From NCBI RefSeq assembly GCF_002015045.1, contig NZ_MUXX01000012.1:252097-316096 (forward strand): 64,000 nt of DNA, written 5' to 3'. Each line of letters opens with the position of its first letter. The stretch's first letter is position 1. Shown in pieces: positions 55,407-64,000 of this stretch. The translations under genes and the position numbers were made by a program. The DNA comes from Haemophilus paraphrohaemolyticus (lineage in GTDB: Bacteria; Pseudomonadota; Gammaproteobacteria; Enterobacterales; Pasteurellaceae). Under the pieces are notes generated by a model that saw only the letters and a program-made list of their open reading frames with translations, was not told the origin of the DNA and did not search any database.

Positions 55407-55485
55407 AGTTCTCTCTGTTTTTATCTATATAAATGAATAATTGGAGCATTCTACACTTTATTTGTAATGAATTAAAGGGAAGCAA

Positions 55486-55516
55486 CAAAACTCATTCTTC
55501 GACAAGCTCAGGAACC
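55486..55516. repeat. CATTCTTCGACAAGCTCAGG intergenic motif
   Basis: The sequence CATTCTTCGACAAGCTCAGG is bracketed by AAAAC and GTTTT. The core TTCGACAAGCTCAGG looks like a dispersed short repeat known from several bacterial genomes. Only one copy is seen here. Confidence 0.35.
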
Positions 55517-55544
55517 GTTTTGTTTTTATTTTCAAAAAAAATAT

Positions 55545-55572
55545 TTGACATCATCTCCAAAATCTCTATAAT
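55545..55572 (+). promoter_or_regulatory. Promoter of the metY-rimP-nusA-infB operon
   Basis: TTGACA and TATAAT with a 16-base spacer, 13 bases before the tRNA. The -10 region and discriminator match the tRNA-Leu promoter almost base for base. Confidence 0.85.
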
Positions 55573-55585
55573 ACGCTCCATCAGA

Positions 55586-55662
<77 letters not shown>

Positions 55663-55670
55663 GTTTTATC

Positions 55671-55708
55671 GGCTCACATTCCTGATAAGGTCTGTGAGCT
55701 TTGTTTTA
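55671..55708 (+). terminator. Hairpin after the initiator tRNA
   Basis: GGCTCACA and TGTGAGC with TTTGTTTT after. A leaky terminator here would set tRNA output above mRNA output. Confidence 0.6.
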
Positions 55709-55809
55709 TGTATTCTTGTAATCTATTTGCAAAATATCACGTAAAACAAACCGCTTGTATTGCTTGCGTTTAAAGAATATAGGTGGCGGATACAGTTTAT
55801 TCGTATCAT

Positions 55810-55837
55810 GAGGGCTGGTTAAGCCCTTTTTTTACAT
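55810..55837 (+). terminator. Terminator-like hairpin before rimP
   Basis: GGGCT-GGTTA-AGCCC is followed by seven T's, 15 bases before the rimP start region. A second attenuation point in the operon leader. Confidence 0.75.
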
Positions 55838-55850
55838 CTGGAGAAAACCT

Positions 55851-56312
55851 TTGGCTACTTTAGAGCAGAAATTAGAAGAGTTAACTGCAGACACCATTGA
55901 AGCAATGGGGTGTGAGTTAGTTGGCATTGAATGTCAACGTGCAGGACGTTATTTAACCGTCCGTTTATTTATTGATAAAGAAGGTGGCGTAACAATTGAT
56001 GATTGTAGCGATGTTAGCCGTCAAGTCAGTGCGATTTTAGATGTTGAAGATCCTATCGCAGACAAATATAACCTTGAAGTGTCTTCTCCTGGTTTAGATC
56101 GTCCATTGTTCACATTGGCTCATTACGAGCGTTTTGTAGGACGTGATATGGTGGTTCACTTACGTATCCCAATGTTTGACCGCCGTAAATGGCAAGGTAA
56201 ATTAGAAAGTGTTGAAGGCGATTTGATTACCTTAATCGTAGATAACGAGCCACGTCAGTTCGCATTTGGCAATATTCAAAAGGCAAATTTAGTGCCTGTA
56301 TTTGATTTTTAA
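55851..56312 (+). CDS. rimP: Ribosome maturation factor RimP (TTG start)
   Basis: Assembly factor for the 30S subunit. The start is TTG at 55851 with GGAG eight bases before; no ATG gives the family N-terminus. The 153 residues contain the family blocks [36 protein letters not shown] and [14 protein letters not shown]. It is first protein gene in the rimP-nusA-infB run. Confidence 0.94.
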   Translation: MATLEQKLEELTADTIEAMGCELVGIECQRAGRYLTVRLFIDKEGGVTIDDCSDVSRQVSAILDVEDPIADKYNLEVSSPGLDRPLFTLAHYERFVGRDMVVHLRIPMFDRRKWQGKLESVEGDLITLIVDNEPRQFAFGNIQKANLVPVFDF

Positions 56313-56341
56313 CCTATATTGATAATTGAAAGAGAAATCCA

Positions 56342-57838
56342 ATGAGTAAAGAGATTCTTTTAGCCGCTGAAGCGGTTTCAAACGAGAAACAATTACCAAA
56401 AGAAGCGATTTTTGAAGCTTTAGAAACAGCTTTAACCATCGCAACGAAAAAAGGTAGTGATTTAGATATTGATGTGCGTGTTGTGGTTGATCGTAAAACC
56501 GGTGCATTTCAAACTTTCCGTCGTTGGTTAGTGGTGGAAGAAGTGCATAATATGACGCGTGAAATCAGCTTAGAAGCCGCACAATTCGACAATCCTGAAA
56601 TCCAATTAGGCGATGTAGTTGAAGATGAAGTGGAATCTATTGAATTCGGTCGCGTGGCAATTCAAACCTTCGGTCAAGTGGTAAAAACGAAAATCCGTGA
56701 AGCAGAGAAGAGCAAAATCATTGATGAGTTCCGTCCAGATGAAGGCAAAATCATCAGTGCAACCGTGAAAAAAGTCACCCGCGATAATATCTTCCTTGAG
56801 CTTCAAGGTAAAACAGAAGACATCAAAGGCGAAGCGGTTATTGTGCGTGAAGATATGCTTCCGCGTGAAAACTTCCGCCCAGGTGACCGTGTGCGTGGCG
56901 TGTTATATGCGATTAAGCCTGAATCTAAAGGCCCACAAATCTTTATAACCCGTGCAAAACCTGTGATGTTAGAAGAGCTATTCAAACTTGAAGTGCCAGA
57001 GATCGGTGAACAAATCATCGAGATTAAAGGTGCAGCACGCGATCCTGGTTCACGTGCGAAAATTACCGTGAAATCTAACGATAAACGTATCGATCCAGTA
57101 GGTGCTTGCGTGGGTATGCGTGGTTCACGTGTTCAAGCGATCAGCAATGAGCTTGGCGGTGAGCGTGTTGATATCGTGCTTTGGGACGACAACCCTGCGC
57201 AATTTGTGATCAACGCAATGGCACCTGCAGATGTGAGCTCAATTACAATTAACGATGAAACTCACTCAATGGATATTGCGGTTGAGGCGAAAAACTTAGC
57301 ACAAGCGATTGGTCGTAATGGTCAAAACGTGCGTTTAGCTACCCAATTAACAGGCTGGACATTAAACGTAATGACAGTGGAAGAGCTTGATAAGAAAGCA
57401 CAAGAAGAAGATGGTAAAGTGATTAACCTTTTAACTTCAGCATTAGAAATTGATGATGAGTTTGCACAAGTGTTAATTGATGAAGGCTTTACTTCTTTAG
57501 AAGCGATTGCATATGTTCCAGTTGATGCTTTAACAGCAATTGATGGCTTGGAAGATGAAGACTTAGTCGAAGAGTTACAAGCTCGTGCAAAAAATGCAAT
57601 CACTAAGAAAGCCCTTGAAGAAGAAGCAGCTTTAAAACAAGCTCAAATCGATGAGAAATTATTAAACCTTGAAGGTATGGAACGCCATATCGCATTCAGA
57701 TTAGCAGAAAAAGGCATTACCAACCTTGAAGAATTAGCTGAACAAGGCACAGACGAATTAGCGGATATTGAAGAATTATCTGAAGAGAAAGCAGGCGAAT
57801 TGATTATGGCTGCTCGTCAAATTTGTTGGTTTAGCTAA
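56342..57838 (+). CDS. nusA: Transcription termination/antitermination factor NusA
   Basis: RNA-polymerase-binding elongation factor. The 498 residues have the N-terminal RNAP-binding domain, an S1 domain (about 135-200), two KH domains ([17 protein letters not shown] and [16 protein letters not shown]) and two C-terminal acidic repeats with [15 protein letters not shown] and [13 protein letters not shown]. Full E. coli-like architecture. infB follows 21 bases later. Confidence 0.97.
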   Translation: MSKEILLAAEAVSNEKQLPKEAIFEALETALTIATKKGSDLDIDVRVVVDRKTGAFQTFRRWLVVEEVHNMTREISLEAAQFDNPEIQLGDVVEDEVESIEFGRVAIQTFGQVVKTKIREAEKSKIIDEFRPDEGKIISATVKKVTRDNIFLELQGKTEDIKGEAVIVREDMLPRENFRPGDRVRGVLYAIKPESKGPQIFITRAKPVMLEELFKLEVPEIGEQIIEIKGAARDPGSRAKITVKSNDKRIDPVGACVGMRGSRVQAISNELGGERVDIVLWDDNPAQFVINAMAPADVSSITINDETHSMDIAVEAKNLAQAIGRNGQNVRLATQLTGWTLNVMTVEELDKKAQEEDGKVINLLTSALEIDDEFAQVLIDEGFTSLEAIAYVPVDALTAIDGLEDEDLVEELQARAKNAITKKALEEEAALKQAQIDEKLLNLEGMERHIAFRLAEKGITNLEELAEQGTDELADIEELSEEKAGELIMAARQICWFS

Positions 57839-57859
57839 TTATGTTGAGAGGAATTTATA

Positions 57860-60412
57860 ATGACAGAAAAAACTGAGAAAAAAACGCTCTCATTAGGCGG
57901 TGCTCGTAAAACGAGTAAAGCGAATGCGACAACAACGGGCGGTAAAACTAAAGCCGTAGAAGTAAAAGAGAAAAAAGCACCGATTGATGCAAAAGCATTA
58001 AAAGAGAAGGTGGAACAAGAAGCTAAATTAGCTTTAGAAAAAGCGGCAAAAGAGAAAGAAGTAGCAGAGAAAGCAGCTCGTGAAGCAGAGGTAAAAGCGA
58101 AAGCTGAAGCTGATGCAAAAGCAGCAGAAGAGGCGAAAAAAGCCGAAGAAGCTAAAGCCGCGAAAAAACCTGCTGCACCTATCATGCCAAATAAAGTGAC
58201 AAAACCAGCTCAACCAAAAGTGGAAACACTAAAACAAGAGAAAGCGGTTGATCCTGAAAAAGAAGCGAAGAAAAAAGAAGAAGCTGAGCTTCGTCGTAAG
58301 CAAGAAGAGTTAGCTCGTCAAAAAGCAGAAATGGATGCGAAACGTGCAGCAGAAAATGCACGTCGTTTAGCGGAAATTGAACGTGAAGAAGCGGGCGATA
58401 ACAATAATGATGATTTCGAAGATGAACGCTTTACTTCAAGCTATGCACGTGATGCAGAGCGTGATAATGATCGCCGCAGCGAAGGCAACCGTGGTCGTGG
58501 TAAATCAGGTGTAGCGAAGGCGAAAAAAGGCGGTCGGGAAGATGATAAAAACGAACGCAATGCAGATCGTCGCAACCAACGTGATCAAAAAGGTAAGGGC
58601 AAAGGTAAAAAAGGGGCTGCGTTGCAACAGGCCTTTACTAAACCAGCTCAAGTGGTGAAAGCGGATGTTGTGATTGGCGAAACCATTACCGTTGCGGAAC
58701 TTGCGAACAAAATGGCAGTAAAAGCAACGGAAATCATCAAAACCCTGATGAAGATGGGCGAGATGGTAACGATTAACCAAGTGATAGACCAAGAAACTGC
58801 GCAATTAGTGGCAGAAGAAATGGGTCACAAAGTTATTCTTCGCAAAGAAAATGAATTAGAAGAAGCGGTAATGAGCGATCGCGATACTGATGCTGAGTTA
58901 GTGACTCGAGCACCAGTGGTAACCATTATGGGGCACGTAGACCACGGTAAAACATCACTACTTGACTACATCCGTAAAGCGAAAGTGGCAGCAGGTGAAG
59001 CGGGCGGTATTACTCAGCACATCGGTGCATACCACGTCGAAACCAACGACGGTAAGATGATTACCTTCTTAGATACTCCAGGACACGCAGCGTTTACCTC
59101 AATGCGTGCACGTGGTGCGAAAGCAACAGATATCGTGGTGCTTGTAGTTGCAGCAGACGATGGCGTGATGCCACAGACTATCGAAGCGATCCAACACGCT
59201 AAAGCGGCGGGTGCACCTTTAGTGGTTGCGGTGAACAAAATTGATAAACCAGAAGCAAACCCAGACCGTGTAGAACAAGAATTACTCCAATATGAGGTAA
59301 TCTCTGAAAAATTCGGTGGTGATGTGCAATTTGTACCAGTTTCTGCTAAAAAAGGAACGGGTATTGATGAATTATTAGACGCTATCGTATTGCAATCTGA
59401 AGTGCTTGAATTAACAGCAGTGAAAGACGGTATGGCAAGCGGTGTTGTGATCGAATCTTACTTAGACAAAGGTCGTGGGCCTGTGGCAACTATCTTAGTT
59501 CAATCGGGTACCTTACACAAAGGCGACATCGTACTTTGTGGTTTTGAATATGGTCGTGTGCGTGCGATGCGTGATGAAAACGGTAAAGAAGTGGATGAAG
59601 CTGGTCCATCATTACCAGTTGAGGTGTTAGGTCTTTCAGGCGTACCAGCAGCGGGTGATGAAGCAACCGTAGTACGTGATGAGAAAAAAGCACGTGAAGT
59701 CGCGTTATACCGTCAAGGTAAATTCCGTGAAGTGAAATTGGCTCGTCAGCAAAAAGCAAAACTTGAAAATATGTTTAGCAATATGACGGAAGGCGATGTT
59801 TCAGAATTGAACGTCATCGTGAAAGCAGACGTACAAGGCTCGGTAGAAGCGATTGTTCAAGCATTAAACGAACTTTCAACTGACGAAGTACGCGTGAAAG
59901 TAGTAGGTTCTGGTGTAGGTGGTATTACCGAAACAGACGCAACCTTAGCGGCAGCATCAAATGCAATTATCGTTGGCTTTAACGTGCGTGCCGATGCAAC
60001 AGCACGTCGTGTGATTGAAAACGAAAACATCGATTTACGTTACTACTCAATCATTTATGAATTGCTCAACGAAATTAAAGCCGCGATGAGCGGTATGCTT
60101 CAACCTGAATTCAAACAAGAAATCATCGGCTTGGCTGAAGTACGTGATGTGTTCCGTCATCCGAAATTCGGTGCAATCGCTGGTTGTATGGTAACCGAAG
60201 GTGTGGTGAAACGTAACAACCCAATCCGTGTATTGCGTGACAACGTGGTTATTTTTGAAGGCGAGTTAGAATCTCTCCGCCGTTTCAAAGACGATGTGTC
60301 TGAAGTACGTAGTAATATGGAATGTGGTATCGGCGTGAAAAACTACAACGATGTTAAAGTTGGTGACCAAATCGAGGTATTCGAAGTGGTTGAGGTTAAG
60401 CGTTCGATTTAA
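57860..60412 (+). CDS. infB: Translation initiation factor IF-2
   Basis: GTPase that places the initiator tRNA on the 30S subunit and joins subunits. The 850 residues have a long K/E/A-rich N-terminal coiled region (about 1-270), the IF2 assembly-proximal domain ([19 protein letters not shown]), then G1 GHVDHGKT (358-365), DTPGHAAF and NKID, and the C-terminal tRNA-binding domain. The N-terminal low-complexity region also looks repetitive but is normal for IF-2. Confidence 0.97.
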   Translation: MTEKTEKKTLSLGGARKTSKANATTTGGKTKAVEVKEKKAPIDAKALKEKVEQEAKLALEKAAKEKEVAEKAAREAEVKAKAEADAKAAEEAKKAEEAKAAKKPAAPIMPNKVTKPAQPKVETLKQEKAVDPEKEAKKKEEAELRRKQEELARQKAEMDAKRAAENARRLAEIEREEAGDNNNDDFEDERFTSSYARDAERDNDRRSEGNRGRGKSGVAKAKKGGREDDKNERNADRRNQRDQKGKGKGKKGAALQQAFTKPAQVVKADVVIGETITVAELANKMAVKATEIIKTLMKMGEMVTINQVIDQETAQLVAEEMGHKVILRKENELEEAVMSDRDTDAELVTRAPVVTIMGHVDHGKTSLLDYIRKAKVAAGEAGGITQHIGAYHVETNDGKMITFLDTPGHAAFTSMRARGAKATDIVVLVVAADDGVMPQTIEAIQHAKAAGAPLVVAVNKIDKPEANPDRVEQELLQYEVISEKFGGDVQFVPVSAKKGTGIDELLDAIVLQSEVLELTAVKDGMASGVVIESYLDKGRGPVATILVQSGTLHKGDIVLCGFEYGRVRAMRDENGKEVDEAGPSLPVEVLGLSGVPAAGDEATVVRDEKKAREVALYRQGKFREVKLARQQKAKLENMFSNMTEGDVSELNVIVKADVQGSVEAIVQALNELSTDEVRVKVVGSGVGGITETDATLAAASNAIIVGFNVRADATARRVIENENIDLRYYSIIYELLNEIKAAMSGMLQPEFKQEIIGLAEVRDVFRHPKFGAIAGCMVTEGVVKRNNPIRVLRDNVVIFEGELESLRRFKDDVSEVRSNMECGIGVKNYNDVKVGDQIEVFEVVEVKRSI

Positions 60413-60415
60413 TCG

Positions 60416-60492
60416 GTAGGGGGTGTGGAATATATTCCACGCACGCAAGTTAAATAATTTCCGTGCATGAATTCTTAGTTCACATACCCTAC
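60416..60492. repeat. Composite GTAGGG-type repeat, copy 3
   Basis: Left end GTAGGGGGTGTGGAA, hairpin TGTGGAATA / TATTCCACG, AT-rich middle, right end TTCACATACCCTAC. It follows the infB stop by three bases and ends in the ACAAGCGG of the next terminator. Confidence 0.65.
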
Positions 60493-60541
60493 AAGCGGTT
60501 TAATTTTGCAAATTTTTTGCGAAATGAGACCGCTTTTTTAT
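60488..60541 (+). terminator. Inverted uptake-sequence terminator of infB
   Basis: ACAAGCGGTTTAATTTTGC faces GCGAAATGAGACCGCTTTTTT, with a T tail. Confidence 0.75.
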
Positions 60542-60627
60542 GGATACATAACCTATTGATTTCACAAGAAAAAACATCTAATTTCATCAGAAATAGCTTG
60601 ACATATAGATTTTAAAAGGACAAAAAT

Positions 60628-63515
60628 ATGCCTCACCTCACGTTGCACAACTTATATCTAAACTCAAGGAAATTTTTCAAATTAATCAACCGGAATTAGA
60701 TTTCGGGATCTATCGCATCCTCAATTCTCGCACAGCGGAAATTGCGACCTTTCTGGAAACCACACTCCCTCAAAAAATTCAAACTGCACTGGCGGGCAAA
60801 CCTGAGCAAGAAACTGCCGTTTATAACCACCTTTTCACCTTCTTTTCCCGCTATTACGACAATGGCGATTTTATCAGCCAACGTCGCTATAAAGGCGATA
60901 CTTACGCCATTCCCTATGCCGGCGAAGAAGTGATGCTACACTGGGCAAATAAAGACCAGTATTACACCAAATCAGGCGAAAGTTTCAGTAATTATGCTTT
61001 CACATTAGAAAACGGCAAAAAAGTACAATTCCGGCTAGTGGATGCGGATACTGCAAAAGATAACCGCAAGGATAATGAGCAAGCTAGAGTATTTGCCTTA
61101 ATTGAACCACAAATTAAAACTGAAACGGACGCAAATGGCGATGAAATTCAAACGGATATTTTACCGTTTGATATTAAAGGCGATTTACTTACTCTTCGTT
61201 TTGAATACAAAGCAGTAAATAAAAAAGAAAAACAATCGGATTACATTACGCAAGCGGTGGAAAAAATCCAAAATTTTGCAATTTCAGATGATTTTCAAGA
61301 AATTTTTACATTAAAGCCAACGGATACGAATAAAACTCGTACGCTGCTTGAAAAATATCTCACCGACTATACAGCTAAAAACACCGCCGATTATTTTATT
61401 CACAAAAACCTTGGTAAATTTTTAAATCAAGAGTTGGATTTTTATATCAAAAATGAAGTGATGAACTTGGATAATATTCAAGATAGCACTGATTTTTCAC
61501 ATATTGAGCAAAACTTCCAAACGATTAAAACGCTAAAAACAGTAGCAAAAGAAATTATCGCCTTTCTTGCTCAATTAGAAGATTTCCAAAAGAAATTGTG
61601 GCTGAAAAAGAAATTTGTAGTAGGTTGTCATTATCTGATTACGCTAGATCATTTAACCGAAGCCCAAGTGCAGACAGCATTAGATAATCCAAAACAAACT
61701 GCTCAATGGCAAGCGCTATTTAACGTGAATACAAGCGGTCTAAATGTGGTAGAACTTTGCAAAAACTATCCGCACTTGGTGGTGGATACCGCTTTATTTG
61801 AACCGACATTCCAAGCTGATGTATTGAGAGAAATAGAACATTTGGACGATAAAACTAACGGATTGCTCATTCATTCTGATAATTTCCAAGCACTCAATTT
61901 ATTGCAGGAAAGATATAAAGAACAGGTAAAATGTATTTATATTGATCCGCCGTATAATACGGGCTCAGATAACGATTTTATCTATAAAGATAATTATCAA
62001 CATTCATCTTGGGTGGCAATGATGTCTAACCGTTTTGAATTAGCACGAGATTTAATTCAAGATAATTCAGGCATTTGGGTTAGTACAGATGATGGAGAGT
62101 ATGCTCGTTTACAAATTTTAATGGCAGATAGCTTTGGAAATGATAATTTTGTTGGCGATATTATTTGGAATAGCCGAAAATCAATGTCTAGCGATGCTTT
62201 AATTTCAGGGGCAATCAATCACACAACATTTTTTGCAAAAAATAAAGTTGTATTAGATAAAAATAAAAGTAAATTCAGATTGCCTGAAACAATGGATGGC
62301 TTTGAAAATCCAGACAATGATCTACGTGGGGCATGGAAATTAGATCCTTTGGACGCGCCAAATGTAAGAGAAAATTTAAGTTATGGTATTACAAACCCAA
62401 ATACAGGCGAAACATTTTATCCACCAGAAGGCCGTTGTTGGCGGTTTGAAAAAGAAACTGTTGATGCATATTTGAAAGACGGCAGAATTTTGTTTGGAAA
62501 AACAGGTAAAACAAAACCTGCTTTTAAACGTTTTTATGAAGAGGCAAAAGAAAAGGGTAAGGTCACAAATACACTTTGGGATGATGTAGGGACAACAACA
62601 AATGGTACAAAACTACTTCACTCTTTATTTAATAATGCTATCCCAAAAGAAAAATTAAATAAAATAAAGCCTAAGCCTATTGAGTTTATGCAGAAAATTT
62701 TTCAACTGCATAATGAAAAATTACCTATTTATATGGACTACTTCGCGGGCTCTGGCACAACTGCCCACGCAGTGATCAATCTTAACCGAGAAGATAAAGG
62801 CACCCGCAAATATATTCTGGTAGAACAAGGCGAATATTTTGATACGGTGCTAAAACCACGCGTGCAAAAAGTGATTTTTGCTAAAGAATGGAAAGACGGC
62901 AAACCGCAAGCAGATAACGGGGCGTTTGGTGGCGTATCGCAAATCGTTAAAGTGCTAAAACTAGAAAGCTATGAAGATACACTCAATAACTTAGAGTTAA
63001 AACAGCCTGCAAGCGATTTATTCGCCCAAAATGAAGCGTTACAGAACGACTATTTATTGCACTATATGCTGGATGTGGAAAGCCGAGGTTCGTTGCTTTC
63101 TACCGATCATTTTGCTAAGCCATTTGATTATGAGCTTAATATCGCTACCAGCTCGGCAGGGGCGTATCAAGCACAAAAAATCGACTTGGTAGAAACCTTT
63201 CATTATTTGATTGGGTTACGTGTAGAGCAGGTGAATGATGAGCGTGAAAAACGAGGCATTGTCACGGTTTTAGGTAAATTGCCAAGCGGTGAAGAAACGC
63301 TGATTATTTGGCGAGATGTTAATTGTGTGGGCTATGAAGAGTTGAATCGTTATTTAGAAAGCCGTGATATCAACCCGAAAGATAGCGAGTTTGATGTGGT
63401 GTATATCAACGGTGATCATAATATTCCAACGGTGTTTGCCGATAGCGATGACGTGGTGAAAACGCTGAAAGTGCGGTCGATTGAAGCAGAGTTTTTAGAG
63501 CGTATGTTTGGGTGA
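60628..63515 (+). CDS. mod: Type III-like DNA methyltransferase with out-of-frame start
   Basis: Predicted adenine-specific DNA methyltransferase, beta class. The main frame is open from 60609 to 63515. It encodes the N-terminal ELDFGIYRILNSRTAEI region, catalytic motif IV IDPPYNTGSDNDF (Asp at nucleotide 61944), a target-recognition region, and the SAM motif DYFAGSGTTAHA (about 62736). Motif IV before motif I is typical of type III Mod. The only start with a good ribosome site (AAAAGGA, ATG 60628) is in another frame. Two copies of CCTCA follow it; with one copy, the ATG would be in frame and yield about 960 residues. As given, translation from it stops after 23 codons; a late GTG at 60930 gives a truncated protein. 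Confidence 0.8.
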
Positions 63516-63550
63516 TGTGAATTATGGGAATGGCGGAATGAGTGACTTAT

Positions 63551-63760
63551 GAGGTTGCAATAACTTCTGCCAAATCTCCCCTACCTCTCTTTGCTAAAGA
63601 GGGGATTAGATCGAAGCAGAATTAAAGATCTGTTTTTTACTTCAATATTACTTAGTCATAATGCAAATAAGACAACAATTATTAATTATTAATGTATTAA
63701 AGAAATCCCCACTTTAGCAAAGAGAGGTAGGGGAGATTTGGCAGAAGTAAAATCAACCTC
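63551..63760. repeat. Palindromic MITE-like element (AAATCTCC family)
   Basis: The 45-base arms ACTTCTGCCAAATCTCCCCT ... CTAAAGAGGGGATT and AATCCCCACTTTAG ... AGATTTGGCAGAAGT are reverse complements with one mismatch. Outer GAGGTTG / CAACCTC add seven paired bases. The 100-base centre is AT-rich with no ORF. It lies between mod and the next gene and takes up most of the gap. Confidence 0.85.
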
Positions 63761-63787
63761 GTGATTGATAAAATAAAGGAAGCTAAA

Positions 63788-64000
63788 ATGTCACGCACTT
63801 TTCACCAAGATTTAATATTAAACCAATGGGTGTTATCGCTCTTTAATCAACAAGATTTAAAGGTATTCAAAGATTATTTAGGCGATAAAGAGGGCATCGC
63901 CTCTGATGGACAAACAGAATTTTTCCACGAGCTGACAAATCAATTATTTGAAACCGATTTGATTTCGCATAACGATTTACGCCGTTACGATCTCAATATC
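63788..64000 (+). CDS. Start of the gene after mod (likely helicase/restriction partner, cut)
   Basis: The ATG at 63788 has AAAGGA upstream. Only 71 codons are visible: MSRTFHQDLILNQWVLSLFN, then DLKVFKDYLGDK, GIASDGQTEFFHELTNQL and LRRYDLNI. It runs off the window end. The pattern (LNQW/LFN followed by FFHELT and YD.NI) resembles the N-terminus of DEAD/DEAH-box helicase proteins encoded after type III-like methyltransferases in related genomes, as far as I recall. No helicase motif is visible in this fragment, so the function is inferred from position. Confidence 0.5.
   Translation, partial: MSRTFHQDLILNQWVLSLFNQQDLKVFKDYLGDKEGIASDGQTEFFHELTNQLFETDLISHNDLRRYDLNI

Noticed and set aside
57860..58650. 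Low-complexity lysine/glutamate/alanine coding region as a repeat element
   Set aside because: It is the normal N-terminal domain of IF-2.

Overview
The window looks like a chromosomal segment of a Pasteurellaceae bacterium from the Actinobacillus / Mannheimia / Bibersteinia side of the family. The evidence is the very frequent DNA-uptake core ACAAGCGGT (Apl-type), often as inverted pairs that double as terminators, the moderately AT-rich composition, and close family-level matches to gammaproteobacterial housekeeping genes. Only two clear Hin-type cores (AAGTGCGGT) were noticed.

Layout. 0-7.2 kb: end of rpsI, yaaA, a lipoprotein, then lepA, lepB, rnc, era and recO. 7.3-10.8 kb: a TonB-dependent siderophore receptor and the sugar-efflux MFS gene sotB. 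10.8-16 kb (minus): upp, fadD, rseC, rseB, rseA, rpoE, i.e. the envelope-stress sigma-E module with metabolic genes downstream. 16.2-17.2 kb: a YfiF-like SpoU methyltransferase. 17.3-23.0 kb: an accessory, partly decayed block. It holds a coiled-coil/glycine-zipper protein, a Ycf46-like AAA+ ATPase, a leucine-rich-variant repeat ORF with a broken start, a dead vapBC pair, a decayed IS3-family element and a second VapC fragment. It ends at the 3' end of a tRNA-Gly gene that follows tRNA-Leu. 23.4-26.9 kb: mfd. 27-31.2 kb: a broken exported-protein gene under a perfect FNR-type palindrome, a two-gene ABC transporter without a binding protein, and yoaA. 31.2-39.5 kb: tdk, zapB, glpX, macB (no macA), cpxA, cpxR, mazG, accD. 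39.6-45.8 kb: folC, purK, an asparaginase, purE, sspA, sspB, dapB. 45.9-50.6 kb: a MetI-like cystathionine gamma-synthase and the yfeABCD iron/manganese ABC operon. 51-53.5 kb: an acyl-CoA-dehydrogenase-like protein and yjjPB. 53.7-60.4 kb: glnS (minus), initiator tRNA-Met, rimP, nusA, infB. 60.6-64 kb: a beta-class type III-like DNA methyltransferase and the start of its likely partner, cut by the window end.

The core genes work in recognisable groups: sigma-E control, Cpx two-component signalling, purine entry (purEK with a PurR-type operator), metal uptake, and the translation/transcription operon metY-rimP-nusA-infB. The points most worth a second look are as follows. (1) The methyltransferase: its ATG is out of frame because a CCTCA pentanucleotide is present twice, and removing one copy restores a full-length ORF. 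(2) A roughly 210-bp palindromic MITE-like element sits between that methyltransferase and the next gene, with a diverged, oppositely arranged relative upstream of metB. (3) The glycine-zipper / AAA+ / LRV gene trio may be an undescribed functional unit. (4) A family of composite intergenic repeats with GTAGGG ends occurs in three copies. (5) An FNR-type site lies upstream of yjjPB, the putative succinate exporter. All annotations come from reading the sequence; no database search was run.
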